Shown here: piece after piece, positions 17,672-27,555 of the stretch
How the letters are laid out: each line of letters opens with the position of its first letter
How positions within the stretch are numbered: position 1 is the stretch's first letter
NCBI RefSeq assembly: GCF_003385955.1
Contig: NZ_QRDW01000007.1
Span: 124,001-188,000, forward strand
DNA: 64,000 bases
From: Aestuariispira insulae
Lineage (GTDB): Bacteria > Pseudomonadota > Alphaproteobacteria > UBA8366 > Aestuariispiraceae
Direction: 5' to 3'
The notes under the pieces: generated by a model
What the model saw: the letters and a program-made list of their open reading frames with translations, nothing else
The model's database searches: none
What the model was told of the DNA's origin: nothing
Translations under genes and position numbers: made by a program

Positions 17672-18205
17672 TCAACGACCGGCATCCACCTCAGTAAGGG
17701 CTAACGCACCAATGGTCGCCACTACGGTGCCATGCTCATCCATGAGGGGGCAATCGAGGGATTCGAAGCTTTTCCGCCCCTCGGCCGTCACTAATTCACC
17801 GCAACAGCGATAGCATAGCCGGTCATCCACCACTTCCTGAAAATAGCGCGCCAAAGTCCGGGCTTCCTGCTTTTGATCGGTATAGCTGAATGTCTCACCC
17901 TTTTGATAACCGCCGACCAGACGCCTAACTTCCCGGCCATTCCGCTGATAGAGGAAACTGCCATCCCCCAACACCCGGACCATGTAATAATTCGGACGGA
18001 ACTCCACATCACTGTCCAGATTGTCCACGTTCCAGGCGTCAACGCGCGCGCCATCCCGGCGCCATTTCTCATAGAGCCTGCGCACCACATCGGTCTGGAA
18101 GGCAACAGAACCCACAACCGGGTAGCGTTCAATATACTGGAAATTATCCTTGCGCCCGGGATTATCATCACCGGGAAGAATCGTTGCTTTTGATCTCTGC
18201 GTCAT
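17672..18205 (-). CDS. PAS_5/DUF1457-type PAS domain protein
   Basis: A 177-residue single-domain protein. The pattern VVRRLYEKWRRDGARVDAWNVDNLD...NYYMVRVLGDGSFLYQRNGREV and the later LTEVDAGR end fit the alphaproteobacterial PAS_5 (DUF1457) proteins, which have a PAS-like sensory fold and no known output domain. A CYRCCGEL segment near residue 132 carries three cysteines. It is convergent with the RAVM-repeat gene and separated from it by the terminator, so a link with that cluster is not evident. Confidence 0.72.
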   Translation of the reverse strand: MTQRSKATILPGDDNPGRKDNFQYIERYPVVGSVAFQTDVVRRLYEKWRRDGARVDAWNVDNLDSDVEFRPNYYMVRVLGDGSFLYQRNGREVRRLVGGYQKGETFSYTDQKQEARTLARYFQEVVDDRLCYRCCGELVTAEGRKSFESLDCPLMDEHGTVVATIGALALTEVDAGR

Positions 18206-18310
18206 GGTCCCCCCGTTAGAACCTTGATTCCGTTCTTAACTTGCCCCTCCTCCCTCTATAATAGCCATTTCCGTTTAAATTATCGTTAATGGCGAGGCCT
18301 TTTCCCACAT

Positions 18311-19057
18311 TCACGCCATTAACTGACAGACAAAGATCCGTTCCGGCGCCGTTCTGCTTGCAGCTTCACACCCCCAATCGCCATAGCAGGAGACAACCTC
18401 CAGGCCCGCCGCCTTCAACCCCAGTCGGATCTCCCCCTCACTGGGAAATCGCAAAAGACCCGATCCCTGCCAGACCTCACCACTCCGCCTGTTTTCCCGC
18501 CAAATCCGATAGTGAAGACATGATGTTTTGCGGTCATAATCCTGTTTGATTGAACAATCGATCCACTCACCATTCGGCATCCGATAAGACCGATAGGCCT
18601 TACGATCGCAGGAGGATGCCAATGGCGAGATATCCCGATTACGGGTCTCAAACACAAACCGCCCGCCCGGCGCCAGGTGACGGCGCACACAGCCGAACAA
18701 AGCCGCTTGATCCTCGTCCCGGATCAGATTTTGAAATCCATGGCCGGTCATGAAAACCAGTGGAAAACGGGTTCTCAAATCAAAATCGCGACAGTCGGCT
18801 TTGAGGAAGGAGATTGGCAACTCACCGGCAAGGCCGCGGCCATGGACCAACATCGGTTCACTCAGGTCAACCCCTGTCACCTGATAGCCTTCCCTGGCCA
18901 GAGGAATGCCGATCCGGCCGGTGCCGCAGGCGATATCCAAAACCGGCCCGCCGGTCTGACGCGCCTGGGCCAGGAAGAAATCCAGATCCTGATCCGTGCC
19001 ATTTTCCAGATCATAGAGATCCGGCCGGTCATATTCGGAAAGATCGATGTCCCGCAT
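18311..19057 (-). CDS. Class I SAM-dependent methyltransferase
   Basis: A 248-residue methyltransferase. GGPVLDIACGTGRIGIPLAREG is motif I for SAM binding, VTGVDLSEPML supplies the acidic ribose-binding residue, and FVFETRN follows later. The substrate is unknown. I start at the ATG at 19057 (MRDIDLSEYDRPD); a longer frame would begin inside the terminator of the upstream operon. The gene lies downstream of petC on the same strand but is separated from it by that terminator. The stop codon lies in a ten-base inverted repeat (18285-18294 with 18314-18323) that may act as its own 3' hairpin. Confidence 0.82.
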   Translation of the reverse strand: MRDIDLSEYDRPDLYDLENGTDQDLDFFLAQARQTGGPVLDIACGTGRIGIPLAREGYQVTGVDLSEPMLVHGRGLAGELPISFLKADCRDFDLRTRFPLVFMTGHGFQNLIRDEDQAALFGCVRRHLAPGGRFVFETRNRDISPLASSCDRKAYRSYRMPNGEWIDCSIKQDYDRKTSCLHYRIWRENRRSGEVWQGSGLLRFPSEGEIRLGLKAAGLEVVSCYGDWGCEAASRTAPERIFVCQLMA

Positions 19058-19070
19058 ATCCAAACCCCAT

Positions 19071-19102
19071 AAGAAAACGGCCCGGTAACAATACCGGGCC
19101 GT
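19071..19102 (-). terminator. Terminator of the petABC operon
   Basis: Read on the minus strand, ACGGCCCGGTA and TACCGGGCCGT make an eleven-pair stem with a four-base loop, followed by TTTTCTT. It lies just after the petC stop. Confidence 0.88.
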
Positions 19103-19130
19103 CTCCAATCATCAACCGGGAAACCGGTGA

Positions 19131-20039
19131 TTACTTCTTCACGTTTTTCCAAAGACGGCGCTTGGCCGCAATGGTCAGGCCCAGCAGGAAGACCAGGAAG
19201 AGAATAACCTTCCAGCCCATTTCCTTACGCTGTTCCAGTTCCGGTTCGGATGCCCAGGCCAGGAAAGTCGCGATATCGCGCGCGATCTGTTCCTTGGTGG
19301 CCTCGGTGCCATCCTCATATTCCACATAATCATCGTCAATCGGCGGTGCCATGCCGATGTTATGCCCCGGGAAATAACGGTTGAAATATTTGCCCTCAGC
19401 GGTGACATGCTCCTTGAAGCCTTCCTCCAGCTGATGCTTGGTCAGATGACCGGTTTCTTCCGCATGATCCCAGCGTTCTTTCAGCCAGGCATTGGCCGTC
19501 TCATCATCCTCTTCATAGCCGGTCAACAGGGCATAGATGTAATCAGCGCCGCTCGCGGTGCCATTACCCTGCATCCATTTGGCAAAGTTGAGGGGGATAG
19601 AGCCATAGCCGGTGGCACGGGCCTTGACGATCAGCGACAGATCGGGCGGCAATGCGCCACCATTGCTGGCACGGGCCGCATTGTCGTTGGCAAACGGGCT
19701 GACGAATTTGTCAGCCGGGATGGCCGCACGGAAGAACATCTCCCCTTCGTCATCCGGACCGTCCATCACTTCATATTCAGCGGCGAAGGCCTTTACCTGA
19801 TCCTCGGTGTAACCGAGATCCATCAGGTTCCGGTAGGCAACACGCTTCAATCCGTGACAGGTAGAGCAGACCTCTTGATAGACCTGCAGGCCACGCTGGG
19901 CGGATGCCTTGTCGAACTTACCGAAATAACCGGTCCAGGACCATTCCTGTTCCGCCGGGACGATCTTGTCGCCTGCTGCCTGGGCGCCGGTGGCCCCCAT
20001 CATCAGGGCTGCAGCAAGAGCAAATACAGACTTACGCAT
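19131..20039 (-). CDS. petC: Cytochrome c1 of the bc1 complex
   Basis: A 302-residue cytochrome c1. It has a signal peptide (MRKSVFALAAALMMGATGAQAA), haem c attachment C58-S-T-C61-H62, the axial methionine in IGMAPPI, and a C-terminal anchor helix (GWKVILFLVFLLGLTIAAKRRLW). It passes electrons from the Rieske protein to soluble or membrane cytochrome c in the periplasm. It is the last gene of petA-petB-petC, 15 bases after petB. An acidic insertion (YEEDDETANAW, DDDYVEYEDG) is present but is not unusual for the family. Confidence 0.95.
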   Translation of the reverse strand: MRKSVFALAAALMMGATGAQAAGDKIVPAEQEWSWTGYFGKFDKASAQRGLQVYQEVCSTCHGLKRVAYRNLMDLGYTEDQVKAFAAEYEVMDGPDDEGEMFFRAAIPADKFVSPFANDNAARASNGGALPPDLSLIVKARATGYGSIPLNFAKWMQGNGTASGADYIYALLTGYEEDDETANAWLKERWDHAEETGHLTKHQLEEGFKEHVTAEGKYFNRYFPGHNIGMAPPIDDDYVEYEDGTEATKEQIARDIATFLAWASEPELEQRKEMGWKVILFLVFLLGLTIAAKRRLWKNVKK

Positions 20040-20054
20040 TATTCTGGTCTCCTC

Positions 20055-21323
20055 TTACTTCGCAGCCATGACCGGCTCGGAGATCGAGGCGGGCAAGGGT
20101 TTGGGACGTTCGAACCAGCCGATGACCGGGGTCAGGACCAGTAGATGGAAGAAATACCAGAAGGTGGCGACCTGAGAGAGTGCCACATACCAGCCTTCAG
20201 CCGGTTTGCCGCCGCAATAGCCGAGCACGATGACATCGGCCACGAAAAGCAGCATGAACCATTTGTAAACCGGACGGTATTTGCAGGATTTCACCTTAGA
20301 GGTATCCAGCCACGGCAACAGGGCCACCAGGATCAGGGAACCGAACATGCCCAGAACACCCGCCAATTTGGCATCGATCCCGATCCAGGCCATCGGCCAG
20401 TAAAGCGGGAAATCCGGGGTGAAGGCACGCAGGATCGCGTAATAGGGCAGGAAATACCATTCCGGAACAATATGCGCCGGGGTCACCAGCGGCTCGGCCG
20501 GGATGTAGTTATCCGGATGACCCATATAGTTCGGTGCGTAGAAGACAAAGAACGCCCAGAACAGAATGAAGGCCACAAGCGCGATGGTGTCTTTCGCCGT
20601 CATGTAGGGATAGAACATCACGGTGTCCTGCGGGCCTTTCGGATCAATCCCTTTCGGGTTGTTGGAACCGGCAATATGCATGGCAATGATATGCAGGATC
20701 ACAACGCCGAAGATCACGAACGGCAGCAGGTAATGCAGCGAGAAGAACCGGTTCAGGGTCGGGTTATCAACCGAGAAACCGCCCCACAGCAGGGTCACGA
20801 TCGGGTCGCCCACAATCGGCAGAGCCGAGAAAAGGTTGGTGATCACAGTCGCACCCCAGAAGGACATCTGGCCCCAGGGCAGCACGTAGCCCATGAAGGC
20901 GGTGCCCATCATGAGCAACAGGATCACGACACCCAGGATCCACAGGATCTCACGTGGTGCTTTATACGATCCGTAATAGAGGCCACGGAAAATATGAATA
21001 TAAACCACGATGAAGAACATCGAGGCGCCATTCATATGGATATAGCGCAGCAACCAGCCGTAATTCACGTCACGCATGATGCGCTCGACGCTGTCAAAGG
21101 CATAGTCAACATGCGGGGTATATTGCATGGAAAGCACGATACCGGTGACGATCATGACGATCAGACACATGGTCGCCATACCGCCGAAGCTCCAGAAATA
21201 GTTCAGGTTCTTCGGGACGGGAAAGGCACGGTATTCATGGTGCAGATAGGAAAAAACCGGCAGGCGCACATCGATCCAGCGCACGACCGGGTTTTTGAAT
21301 TCGGGAGCAGGTCCACTCATCAT
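20055..21323 (-). CDS. petB: Cytochrome b of the bc1 complex
   Basis: A 422-residue cytochrome b, the single-polypeptide form usual in alphaproteobacteria. The quinol-oxidation site motif appears as PEWYF ([16 protein letters not shown]). The region [33 protein letters not shown] carries haem-ligand histidines, and the C-terminal domain has three further helices. It receives electrons from ubiquinol and moves them across the membrane to the quinone-reduction site. It follows petA by eight bases and precedes petC by fifteen, so all three are one operon. Confidence 0.96.
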   Translation of the reverse strand: MMSGPAPEFKNPVVRWIDVRLPVFSYLHHEYRAFPVPKNLNYFWSFGGMATMCLIVMIVTGIVLSMQYTPHVDYAFDSVERIMRDVNYGWLLRYIHMNGASMFFIVVYIHIFRGLYYGSYKAPREILWILGVVILLLMMGTAFMGYVLPWGQMSFWGATVITNLFSALPIVGDPIVTLLWGGFSVDNPTLNRFFSLHYLLPFVIFGVVILHIIAMHIAGSNNPKGIDPKGPQDTVMFYPYMTAKDTIALVAFILFWAFFVFYAPNYMGHPDNYIPAEPLVTPAHIVPEWYFLPYYAILRAFTPDFPLYWPMAWIGIDAKLAGVLGMFGSLILVALLPWLDTSKVKSCKYRPVYKWFMLLFVADVIVLGYCGGKPAEGWYVALSQVATFWYFFHLLVLTPVIGWFERPKPLPASISEPVMAAK

Positions 21324-21331
21324 TCGTCCCC

Positions 21332-21877
21332 TTAGCCGATTTTCACAACGGATTCATCAATGAAGGCATATTCCGGAACACCAAGGTTCTTGGGAGCAGG
21401 CCCCTTCCGGATACGACCGGAAGTGTCATAGTGAGATCCGTGGCAGGGGCAGAACCAACCGCCGAAATCACCTTTCGGCTCGCCGTCCTTGTTGCCCAGC
21501 GGAATGCAGCCCAGATGGGTGCAGACGCCGACCATGATCAGCCATTCATCCTTCTGAACGCGATCGCCGTCGGTCTGCGGATCCACCAGGTCATCCAGGT
21601 TTACCGCTTGTGCCGCTTCAATTTCCTCCGCCGTGCGATGACGGATGAAAACCGGCTTACCGCGCCATTTAACAACGATGCTCTGGCCTTCCTCAACTGC
21701 GCTGAGGTCCACTTCCGTGGAGGCCAGGGCCAAAGTATCTGCGGCCGGGTTCATGGAATCGATCAGCGGCCAGGCAAAAAACGCCCCGCCCACTGCGCCA
21801 GTCGCGCCGACAGCAATATTCAGAAAATCCCGGCGGTTCGGTTCTTCACCGTTGGCCGGCTGGCTCACATCAGCCAT
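21332..21877 (-). CDS. petA: Ubiquinol-cytochrome c reductase Rieske iron-sulphur subunit
   Basis: A 181-residue Rieske protein. The N-terminus has a Tat-like anchor ([26 protein letters not shown]). The 2Fe-2S site is visible as CTHLGC and CPCHGSHYD. The ATG at 21877 follows an AGGGG ribosome binding site; a longer frame of nine residues has no support. It takes electrons from ubiquinol bound to cytochrome b and hands them to cytochrome c1. It is the first gene of the operon, and about 290 bases of promoter region separate it from the divergent trmL. Confidence 0.95.
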   Translation of the reverse strand: MADVSQPANGEEPNRRDFLNIAVGATGAVGGAFFAWPLIDSMNPAADTLALASTEVDLSAVEEGQSIVVKWRGKPVFIRHRTAEEIEAAQAVNLDDLVDPQTDGDRVQKDEWLIMVGVCTHLGCIPLGNKDGEPKGDFGGWFCPCHGSHYDTSGRIRKGPAPKNLGVPEYAFIDESVVKIG

Positions 21878-22170
21878 CTTCGTCCCCTCATTCCGATCTA
21901 ACAAGCCCTAGGGCAGCTCGAAATATCCGAAAAAATTTCGGCTCGCGTGCACCAAAACGGGCTGGAAAGCAGTCTTTGCGCTCTGCCCGCCCGCGTTCCG
22001 GTTAGGGAACGATGCACCATTTATCCGGGTTCCTATACAAGATAAGTCCTTAAATGGAAAGGCCATCATCTAACATTTGCGCGGAAACTCAGGCTTCTAT
22101 AGTAAATTGGCAACAGATAAAAAACGGAATCCCATCATACGGTTTCCATAGAGAATACGGTGGATCGGCA

Positions 22171-22638
22171 ATGGCTTTGAGACTGGCGCTTTACCAACCA
22201 GAAATCCCACAAAACGCAGGCACTCTGCTGCGTTTTGCCGCATGTATGGGCCTCGGCGTGGATGTCATCGAACCCTGTGGATTCGTCTGGTCGGAACAAA
22301 AAATGCGGCGTGCCGGAATGGATTATCTAGACGCGGTTGAAATACGTCGCCACCGGTCTTGGGACTTTTTCCGGCAATCCCTGGAAGATGAGGGCCGCAG
22401 GCTGGCCCTGCTCACCACCAAGGGCGCACAGGCCTATACGGATTATTCTTTTGCGGAACAGGATACACTGATGGTCGGTCGGGAAAGCGCCGGCGTGCCG
22501 GAAGAAGTCCACGCGGCGGCCCATGCACGTCTGTTGATCCCCATGGCGCCGGAAATGCGGTCAATCAATGTTGCGGTTTCCGCCGCCATGGTTTTAGGTG
22601 AGGCGTTGCGCCAAACTGGCGGCTTCCCCCAGAGCTGA
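22171..22638 (+). CDS. trmL: tRNA (cytidine(34)-2'-O)-methyltransferase TrmL
   Basis: A 155-residue SPOUT-class methyltransferase, standard length. The N-terminal LALYQPEIPQNAGTLLRFAA and the knot motifs VGRESAGVPEEVH and LIPMAPEMRSINVAVSAAMV are those of TrmL/TrmH-like proteins. TrmL methylates the ribose at wobble position 34 of tRNA-Leu isoacceptors. I start at the ATG at 22171, where homology begins, not at earlier in-frame codons. It is divergent from petA and 54 bases before hemF on the same strand. Confidence 0.93.
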   Translation: MALRLALYQPEIPQNAGTLLRFAACMGLGVDVIEPCGFVWSEQKMRRAGMDYLDAVEIRRHRSWDFFRQSLEDEGRRLALLTTKGAQAYTDYSFAEQDTLMVGRESAGVPEEVHAAAHARLLIPMAPEMRSINVAVSAAMVLGEALRQTGGFPQS

Positions 22639-22692
22639 AGTTCGTCCCCCGGACGCACCCATTTTAGACTTTTCTTTGGAAGGCAGAGATTC

Positions 22693-23580
22693 GTGAATAG
22701 CACTGACACCACCGCAGAGCTTTTGGAAAACCGGAAGACCGAGGCCAGCGCCTGGTTCGAGGATCTGAGGAATCAGATCTGCAAAGCCTTTGAAGATCTG
22801 GAAGATGAACTCACCGGCACCAATGCAGACCAGGAACCTGGACGCTTCGAGCGCAAGACCTGGCAACGCCCTGACCAGGTCGGCGAAACCGGCGGCGGTG
22901 GCACCATGTCGATCATGCGAGGCCGTGTTTTTGAAAAGGTTGGGGTGAATATCTCTACCGTGCACGGTACTTTTTCCGAGCAGTTCCGAAAGGAAATTCC
23001 GGGTGCCGAAGAATCAGAGGGTAAATTCTGGGCCAGCGGCCTTTCCCTGGTGGCCCATATGCATTCACCGCTGGTGCCCGCTATCCATATGAATACTCGC
23101 TTCATCGTAACCTCGAAATCCTGGTTTGGCGGCGGCACCGATCTCAACCCCATGTATGAAATCGAGGCGGAAACCCAGGAATTTCACGATGTCCTAAAAG
23201 CCACATGCGACAAATATGATCCGGCCTACTATCCGAAATACAAGGAATGGTGCGACGATTATTTCATGATCAAGCATTGGAACGAGCCACGGGGCGTCGG
23301 CGGGATTTTCTTTGACTATTTGGATAGCGGTGACTGGCAGACGGATTTCAACTTCACCCAGGATGTCGGCCGGGCTTTCCTGGATATTTATCCGCGTCTG
23401 GTGGCACGCCATATGAACGAGAACTGGACAGAGGAACAACGCGAGTGGCAGTTGATCAAGCGCGGTCGCTATGCAGAGTTTAACCTGGTCTATGACCGGG
23501 GCACGCGGTTTGGGTTGATGACCGGCGGCAACCCGGAAGCGGTGCTCATGTCCCTGCCGCCGGAAGCACGCTGGCCCTAA
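22693..23580 (+). CDS. hemF: Oxygen-dependent coproporphyrinogen III oxidase
   Basis: A 295-residue HemF starting at GTG. Diagnostic blocks are [44 protein letters not shown], and the C-terminal [39 protein letters not shown]. The enzyme uses O2 to decarboxylate two propionates of coproporphyrinogen III in haem synthesis, which fits the aerobic bc1-containing neighbourhood. It is probably co-transcribed with trmL and converges on the O-antigen-ligase-like gene, with a GC-rich hairpin between. Confidence 0.96.
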   Translation: MNSTDTTAELLENRKTEASAWFEDLRNQICKAFEDLEDELTGTNADQEPGRFERKTWQRPDQVGETGGGGTMSIMRGRVFEKVGVNISTVHGTFSEQFRKEIPGAEESEGKFWASGLSLVAHMHSPLVPAIHMNTRFIVTSKSWFGGGTDLNPMYEIEAETQEFHDVLKATCDKYDPAYYPKYKEWCDDYFMIKHWNEPRGVGGIFFDYLDSGDWQTDFNFTQDVGRAFLDIYPRLVARHMNENWTEEQREWQLIKRGRYAEFNLVYDRGTRFGLMTGGNPEAVLMSLPPEARWP

Positions 23581-23597
23581 ACAACAGACTGCTCCAA

Positions 23598-23624
23598 GGG
23601 GGGAGGCGATCAGCCCCCCGCCTT
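23598..23624. terminator. Possible terminator between hemF and the ligase-like gene
   Basis: Six G and six C pair around a ten-base loop, followed by GCCTTTT on the plus strand. It reaches into the last codons of the converging gene. Confidence 0.45.
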
Positions 23625-24875
23625 TTCCGGCACACGGCTGGCCAAAGCGACACCAATCAACACGGCAAAACCGGCCTGCCACCAGCTTGTCCAGATCGAG
23701 AAATTGGCAAGCGAGCTGATCCAGAACGCGAAGATCACGCCAACCGCCGCCCATCGGGCCTGCCCCAGGCGCGGATCATATAGGATACCACGGGTCAGCA
23801 GCACAAGCGCGGCAACCGCACCAACCAGGCCCGGCACCCCGGTTTCGACCAGGACTTCCAAAACCCAGTTATGGGGGTGGGAGCCGATGAATTGCACGGT
23901 TTCAACTTTTTTCACCAAGTTCAATGTGATTTCAGCCCGCGCCGAAGGCAGCAGATTGGAACAGTCAATCCCAACACCCAACAGCGGGTTCGCCACGACC
24001 AAATCATAGATGAAGCCCCAGATTACCTGGCGATGGAGATCGGGAAACGGCAGCGCAATCTCAGGCAGGCGCATACCGTCAAACGGCATATGGGGCAAAG
24101 CCTGGAGGAATAACAAACCACCGATGGAAACGGCCGAAAACCCGGCGACGACAATGGTCCGCTGCAAAATGCCCGGCAGTTTAACCAACAGCCAGCAGGC
24201 AGCCGGTCCGACAAAGCCCACCAAGGCCCCAATAACCGCCGCACGGCTGATTTCAACGCCATTGTAATAAATCACCAGGACAGCAACCGGCAATGTCGTC
24301 AGAGACAACCAGCGCCATGCCCCCCGGTCCCGTAAGCCCCACCAAAACAATAGGGGCATCGTGCAGGCCACCAGGGATGCATAGGGTTTAAACACCCTGA
24401 TAAAGCTTAACTCTTTGCCGCGCAAGGCCTCCAACAGGCCCAAAAAGTCTGGGTTTACATAGGCGACGGCAACAATATAGCCACCTATGACCAGCGCACT
24501 CACCGTCAAGGAACGCATGAAGATTCCGATCATTTCCTGACGGCTGGCAAACTGTCGGGCAACCTCTGCCGCCAGAAAAATGTAGCCGGCGGAATGCGCC
24601 AGGGCGCCCAGAGCGTTTTTAGGATCATAGGCGACAACCGAACTAATCAGCCACCAAAGCAGCATGGCCGAAAGAACCAATCCGTGCGGGGATACAACAA
24701 GGCTCCGCCAATGCTGCCAGCCCCGTTCCTGTACAAACCGGTACAACAGAATCAATGCAGACAGGGCAATCGCAACCGCCATGACCGATCGGCCGATCAC
24801 AAAAAACGGTATGCTGATACCGAGAAATGCGGCCTGAAGTGAAGAGAGGCGCGCCGAAACGGTAGGCAAGTTCAT
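23610..24875 (-). CDS. O-antigen ligase (WaaL)-family membrane protein
   Basis: A 421-residue inner-membrane protein with about ten to twelve hydrophobic helices. The large periplasmic loop contains GVGIDCSNLLPSARAEITLN and SHPHNWVLEVLVETGVPGLVGA, the H-x(n)-H-N-x-x-L-E pattern of Wzy_C/O-antigen ligases and polymerases. Members join O-polysaccharide to lipid A core or polymerise it. No other polysaccharide gene is nearby, so the role in this strain is open. The ATG at 24875 has an AGG upstream; an alternative start at 24929 lacks a ribosome binding site. Confidence 0.78.
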   Translation of the reverse strand: MNLPTVSARLSSLQAAFLGISIPFFVIGRSVMAVAIALSALILLYRFVQERGWQHWRSLVVSPHGLVLSAMLLWWLISSVVAYDPKNALGALAHSAGYIFLAAEVARQFASRQEMIGIFMRSLTVSALVIGGYIVAVAYVNPDFLGLLEALRGKELSFIRVFKPYASLVACTMPLLFWWGLRDRGAWRWLSLTTLPVAVLVIYYNGVEISRAAVIGALVGFVGPAACWLLVKLPGILQRTIVVAGFSAVSIGGLLFLQALPHMPFDGMRLPEIALPFPDLHRQVIWGFIYDLVVANPLLGVGIDCSNLLPSARAEITLNLVKKVETVQFIGSHPHNWVLEVLVETGVPGLVGAVAALVLLTRGILYDPRLGQARWAAVGVIFAFWISSLANFSIWTSWWQAGFAVLIGVALASRVPEKAGG

Positions 24876-25026
24876 ATCAAAGCCTAAATTTTTGGTTATT
24901 GTTACGTGACGATTCGCCAGCTTGGCCATGATATAGAAACTCTCCCCTGTACTTCAATTGTCCTTTGCAAGAAAATGCCGCTCTCGCCATTTTGTCGCCC
25001 GACCAACACCAACCGGACACTCAATC

Positions 25027-26520
25027 ATGACCGCTAAATCAGCCTATCAGGACCTCCAAGACCGTTTTCAACGCATGGCCGTTTTTTCCGAAGCCATGTC
25101 CGTCCTTCATTGGGACATGGCCGTCATGATGCCACCGGGCGGTGCTGAGCCCCGGTCTGAGCAACTGGCCGCTTTGAAGGTCATGCATCACAAGATGCTG
25201 ACCGATCCTGCGGTCCGGGATCTGCTGGACGCCTCTGAAAATATGGCACTTGATGATTGGCAGCGGGCCAATCTCAATGAAATGCGCCGGGCCTATATCC
25301 ATGCCGTTGCAGTACCGGAAGACCTGGTGGCGGCAAGCTCCAAATCCGGTATGGAATGCGAGACTTTGTGGCGCCGGGCCAAGAAACAAAATGACTTTGA
25401 CCTGGTTGCGCCCGCCCTGACCAAACTGCTGGGCCTGACACGCCAAGTAGCCCAGGCCAAGGCGGAAAAATTGGGATGCACAGACTATGACGCGCTGTTG
25501 GATGAATATGAACCCGGCGGAAAATCCGCCAATATTCAGCCAATTTTCGACGATTATGCAGCCTTCCTGCCCGACTTCCTGGATCAAGTGCTGAGCCACC
25601 AGGAGGCCAAATCCCCTCTGCCGCCCCTAAAAGGACCGTTTCCAATCGAAACGCAAAAGCGGATGACCCGGCAATTTGCCGAAACAGTGGGCTTCAGCTT
25701 CACCCGCGGCCGCCTGGATGAAAGCGCCCATCCCTTCTCTACCGGCTATAAAGGCGACAGCCGGATCACCACGATCTATAGTGAGGATGATTTCAGCGGC
25801 AGTTTGATGGCCGTGCTGCATGAATGTGGCCATGCGCTCTACGAGCAAGGATTGCCGGATGCCTGGACCCATCAGCCGGTGGGTGATGCAAGAGGCATGA
25901 CCATCCATGAAAGCCAGTCGCTGATCATCGAGATGCAAGCCTGCCGGTCACGGGAATTCGCCTCCTTTGCCGCCCCGATCTTACGGGAGGCCTTCGGCCA
26001 TCAGGAAGGGTTGAGTGACGAAAACTATTACCGCCGCAATATCCTGGTAAAGCCGGATTTCATCCGGGTCGATGCCGATGAAGTCACCTATCCCGCTCAT
26101 GTGATCCTACGCTTTCGGCTGGAACAGGCCATGTTGAAGGGTGATTTGACAGTGGCGGAGTTGCCCGGCGCCTGGAATGAAGGCATGACCTCCTTGCTGG
26201 GCATCACCCCGCCCACCGACACGCTTGGCTGTATGCAGGATATCCACTGGTATGACGGCGCTTGGGGTTATTTCCCGACCTATACTCTAGGCGCCATGAC
26301 CTCGGCTCAGCTCTTCCAGGCCGCAACCGAGGCCGATGCCGCCATCCTGCCGGCCATTGGTAAAGGCGATTTCTCGCCCCTGCTTTCCTGGTTGCGGACG
26401 CATGTGCATGGGCAGGGCTCGCTGCTCAGCACCGATGAGCTGGTCAGCCGCGCGACGGGACGGCCACTGGATCCGGAAGCCTTTAAAAACCACCTCAAAC
26501 GCCGCTATCTCAGCGATTAA
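25027..26520 (+). CDS. M32 (Taq-type) metallocarboxypeptidase
   Basis: A 497-residue carboxypeptidase of family M32. H265-E-C-G-H269 (HECGHALYEQG) is the zinc motif, with HESQSLIIEMQ supplying the third ligand glutamate, and the conserved IRVDADEVTYPAHVILRFRLEQ and DIHWYDGAWGYFPTYTLG follow. The enzyme removes C-terminal residues from peptides in the cytoplasm. The start is the ATG at 25027 (MTAKSAYQDLQDRFQ); the frame is open upstream but shows no homology there. It is a single gene, followed 108 bases later by the MscS channel gene. Confidence 0.92.
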   Translation: MTAKSAYQDLQDRFQRMAVFSEAMSVLHWDMAVMMPPGGAEPRSEQLAALKVMHHKMLTDPAVRDLLDASENMALDDWQRANLNEMRRAYIHAVAVPEDLVAASSKSGMECETLWRRAKKQNDFDLVAPALTKLLGLTRQVAQAKAEKLGCTDYDALLDEYEPGGKSANIQPIFDDYAAFLPDFLDQVLSHQEAKSPLPPLKGPFPIETQKRMTRQFAETVGFSFTRGRLDESAHPFSTGYKGDSRITTIYSEDDFSGSLMAVLHECGHALYEQGLPDAWTHQPVGDARGMTIHESQSLIIEMQACRSREFASFAAPILREAFGHQEGLSDENYYRRNILVKPDFIRVDADEVTYPAHVILRFRLEQAMLKGDLTVAELPGAWNEGMTSLLGITPPTDTLGCMQDIHWYDGAWGYFPTYTLGAMTSAQLFQAATEADAAILPAIGKGDFSPLLSWLRTHVHGQGSLLSTDELVSRATGRPLDPEAFKNHLKRRYLSD

Positions 26521-26628
26521 GCGCTTGCAACCGGCCCCGTAATTCCTTTGAATAGTGCCGGTTTTGGAAAAAACACAGCGATAGCGTCTGAACAGACCGT
26601 CCGCCTTCTTCTTTGGGGAGACCACAGC

Positions 26629-27462
26629 GTGGAAAAATTACAAGAAATCGTGCCGCCCGGCCTGCTGGAAAGTGGTTTGGATTACGCGATGCAAGCCCTC
26701 ATTGCCATCCTGATCCTGATCGTAGGCTGGACCATCGCTGGCTGGGTCAAACGCCTGACCCTACGGGCGATGAACAAGATCCCCAATATGGATGCAACCC
26801 TGAAGCCACTGCTATCCAACATCGCCAAATATATCGTGATTATCATCACGATTATCGCGGTCCTCTCCGAATTTGGTATTGAAACCACCAGCATCATCGC
26901 TGTTCTCGGTGCCGCGGGTCTGGCCATTGGCCTGGCCTTGCAGGGCACTTTGCAGAATATCGCAGCCGGTGTGATGATCCTGATTTTGCGCCCACTGCGG
27001 GTCGGTGATTTTGTCGAAGCCGCCGGCACCAGCGGTGTTGTGAAGGAGATTGGGCTGTTTACAACCCAGTTTACGACGCTGGACGGCCTTTTCCTGTCGG
27101 TTCCGAACAGTTCCATTTGGGGCGGCATGGTTAAGAATTACAATATGAACCAAACACGCCGTGTGGATTTGGAAGTAGGCATTTCCTATGACGATAACCT
27201 GACCGAGGCACTGACCTTGCTGGAAACATTCCTGAAAAGCCGCGACAAGATGCTGGCCGATCCGGCCCCGGCCGTCATGGTGATGGCACTGGCCGACAGC
27301 TCGGTGAACATCAATCTGCGCTGTTGGGTCAACACACCCGATTATTGGGCTTTTGTCTGTGATCTGAAACGGGATGTGAAGGTCCACCTGGAAGCCAACG
27401 GATTTACCATCCCTTATCCGCAGCGCGATGTGTATCTTCACCAGGTCGAAAAAACGTCATGA
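26629..27462 (+). CDS. Small-conductance mechanosensitive channel (MscS family)
   Basis: A 277-residue MscS-type channel. Three helices are visible: ALIAILILIVGWTIAGWVKRL, YIVIIITIIAVLSEFGI and the pore-lining GLAIGLALQGTLQNIAAGVMILILRPLRVGD. The beta domain VEAAGTSGVVKEIGLFTTQFTTLDGLFLSVPNSSIW follows. It opens under membrane tension and protects against osmotic downshock. I choose the GTG at 26629, since GGGGAG lies eight bases upstream and the homology begins there; the frame remains open to 26548. Confidence 0.92.
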   Translation: MEKLQEIVPPGLLESGLDYAMQALIAILILIVGWTIAGWVKRLTLRAMNKIPNMDATLKPLLSNIAKYIVIIITIIAVLSEFGIETTSIIAVLGAAGLAIGLALQGTLQNIAAGVMILILRPLRVGDFVEAAGTSGVVKEIGLFTTQFTTLDGLFLSVPNSSIWGGMVKNYNMNQTRRVDLEVGISYDDNLTEALTLLETFLKSRDKMLADPAPAVMVMALADSSVNINLRCWVNTPDYWAFVCDLKRDVKVHLEANGFTIPYPQRDVYLHQVEKTS

Positions 27463-27555
27463 ACGGATTGCCCAAACGCCTTTTCCCGGACGTCTTTGGG
27501 CGCTAAAAGCAGTAACCGAGTAACACAGGGGCAGCCATCCGGCTGAAAAGTAGCG

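Noticed and set aside
20145-21335. Long plus-strand open frame antisense to petB
   Set aside because: Rich in His/Arg/Gln, no family match, and it lies fully over a clear cytochrome b gene.
27470-27501. GCCCAAA/TTTGGGC inverted repeat after the MscS gene
   Set aside because: Short stem with a long loop and no T-run; not strong enough to call a terminator.
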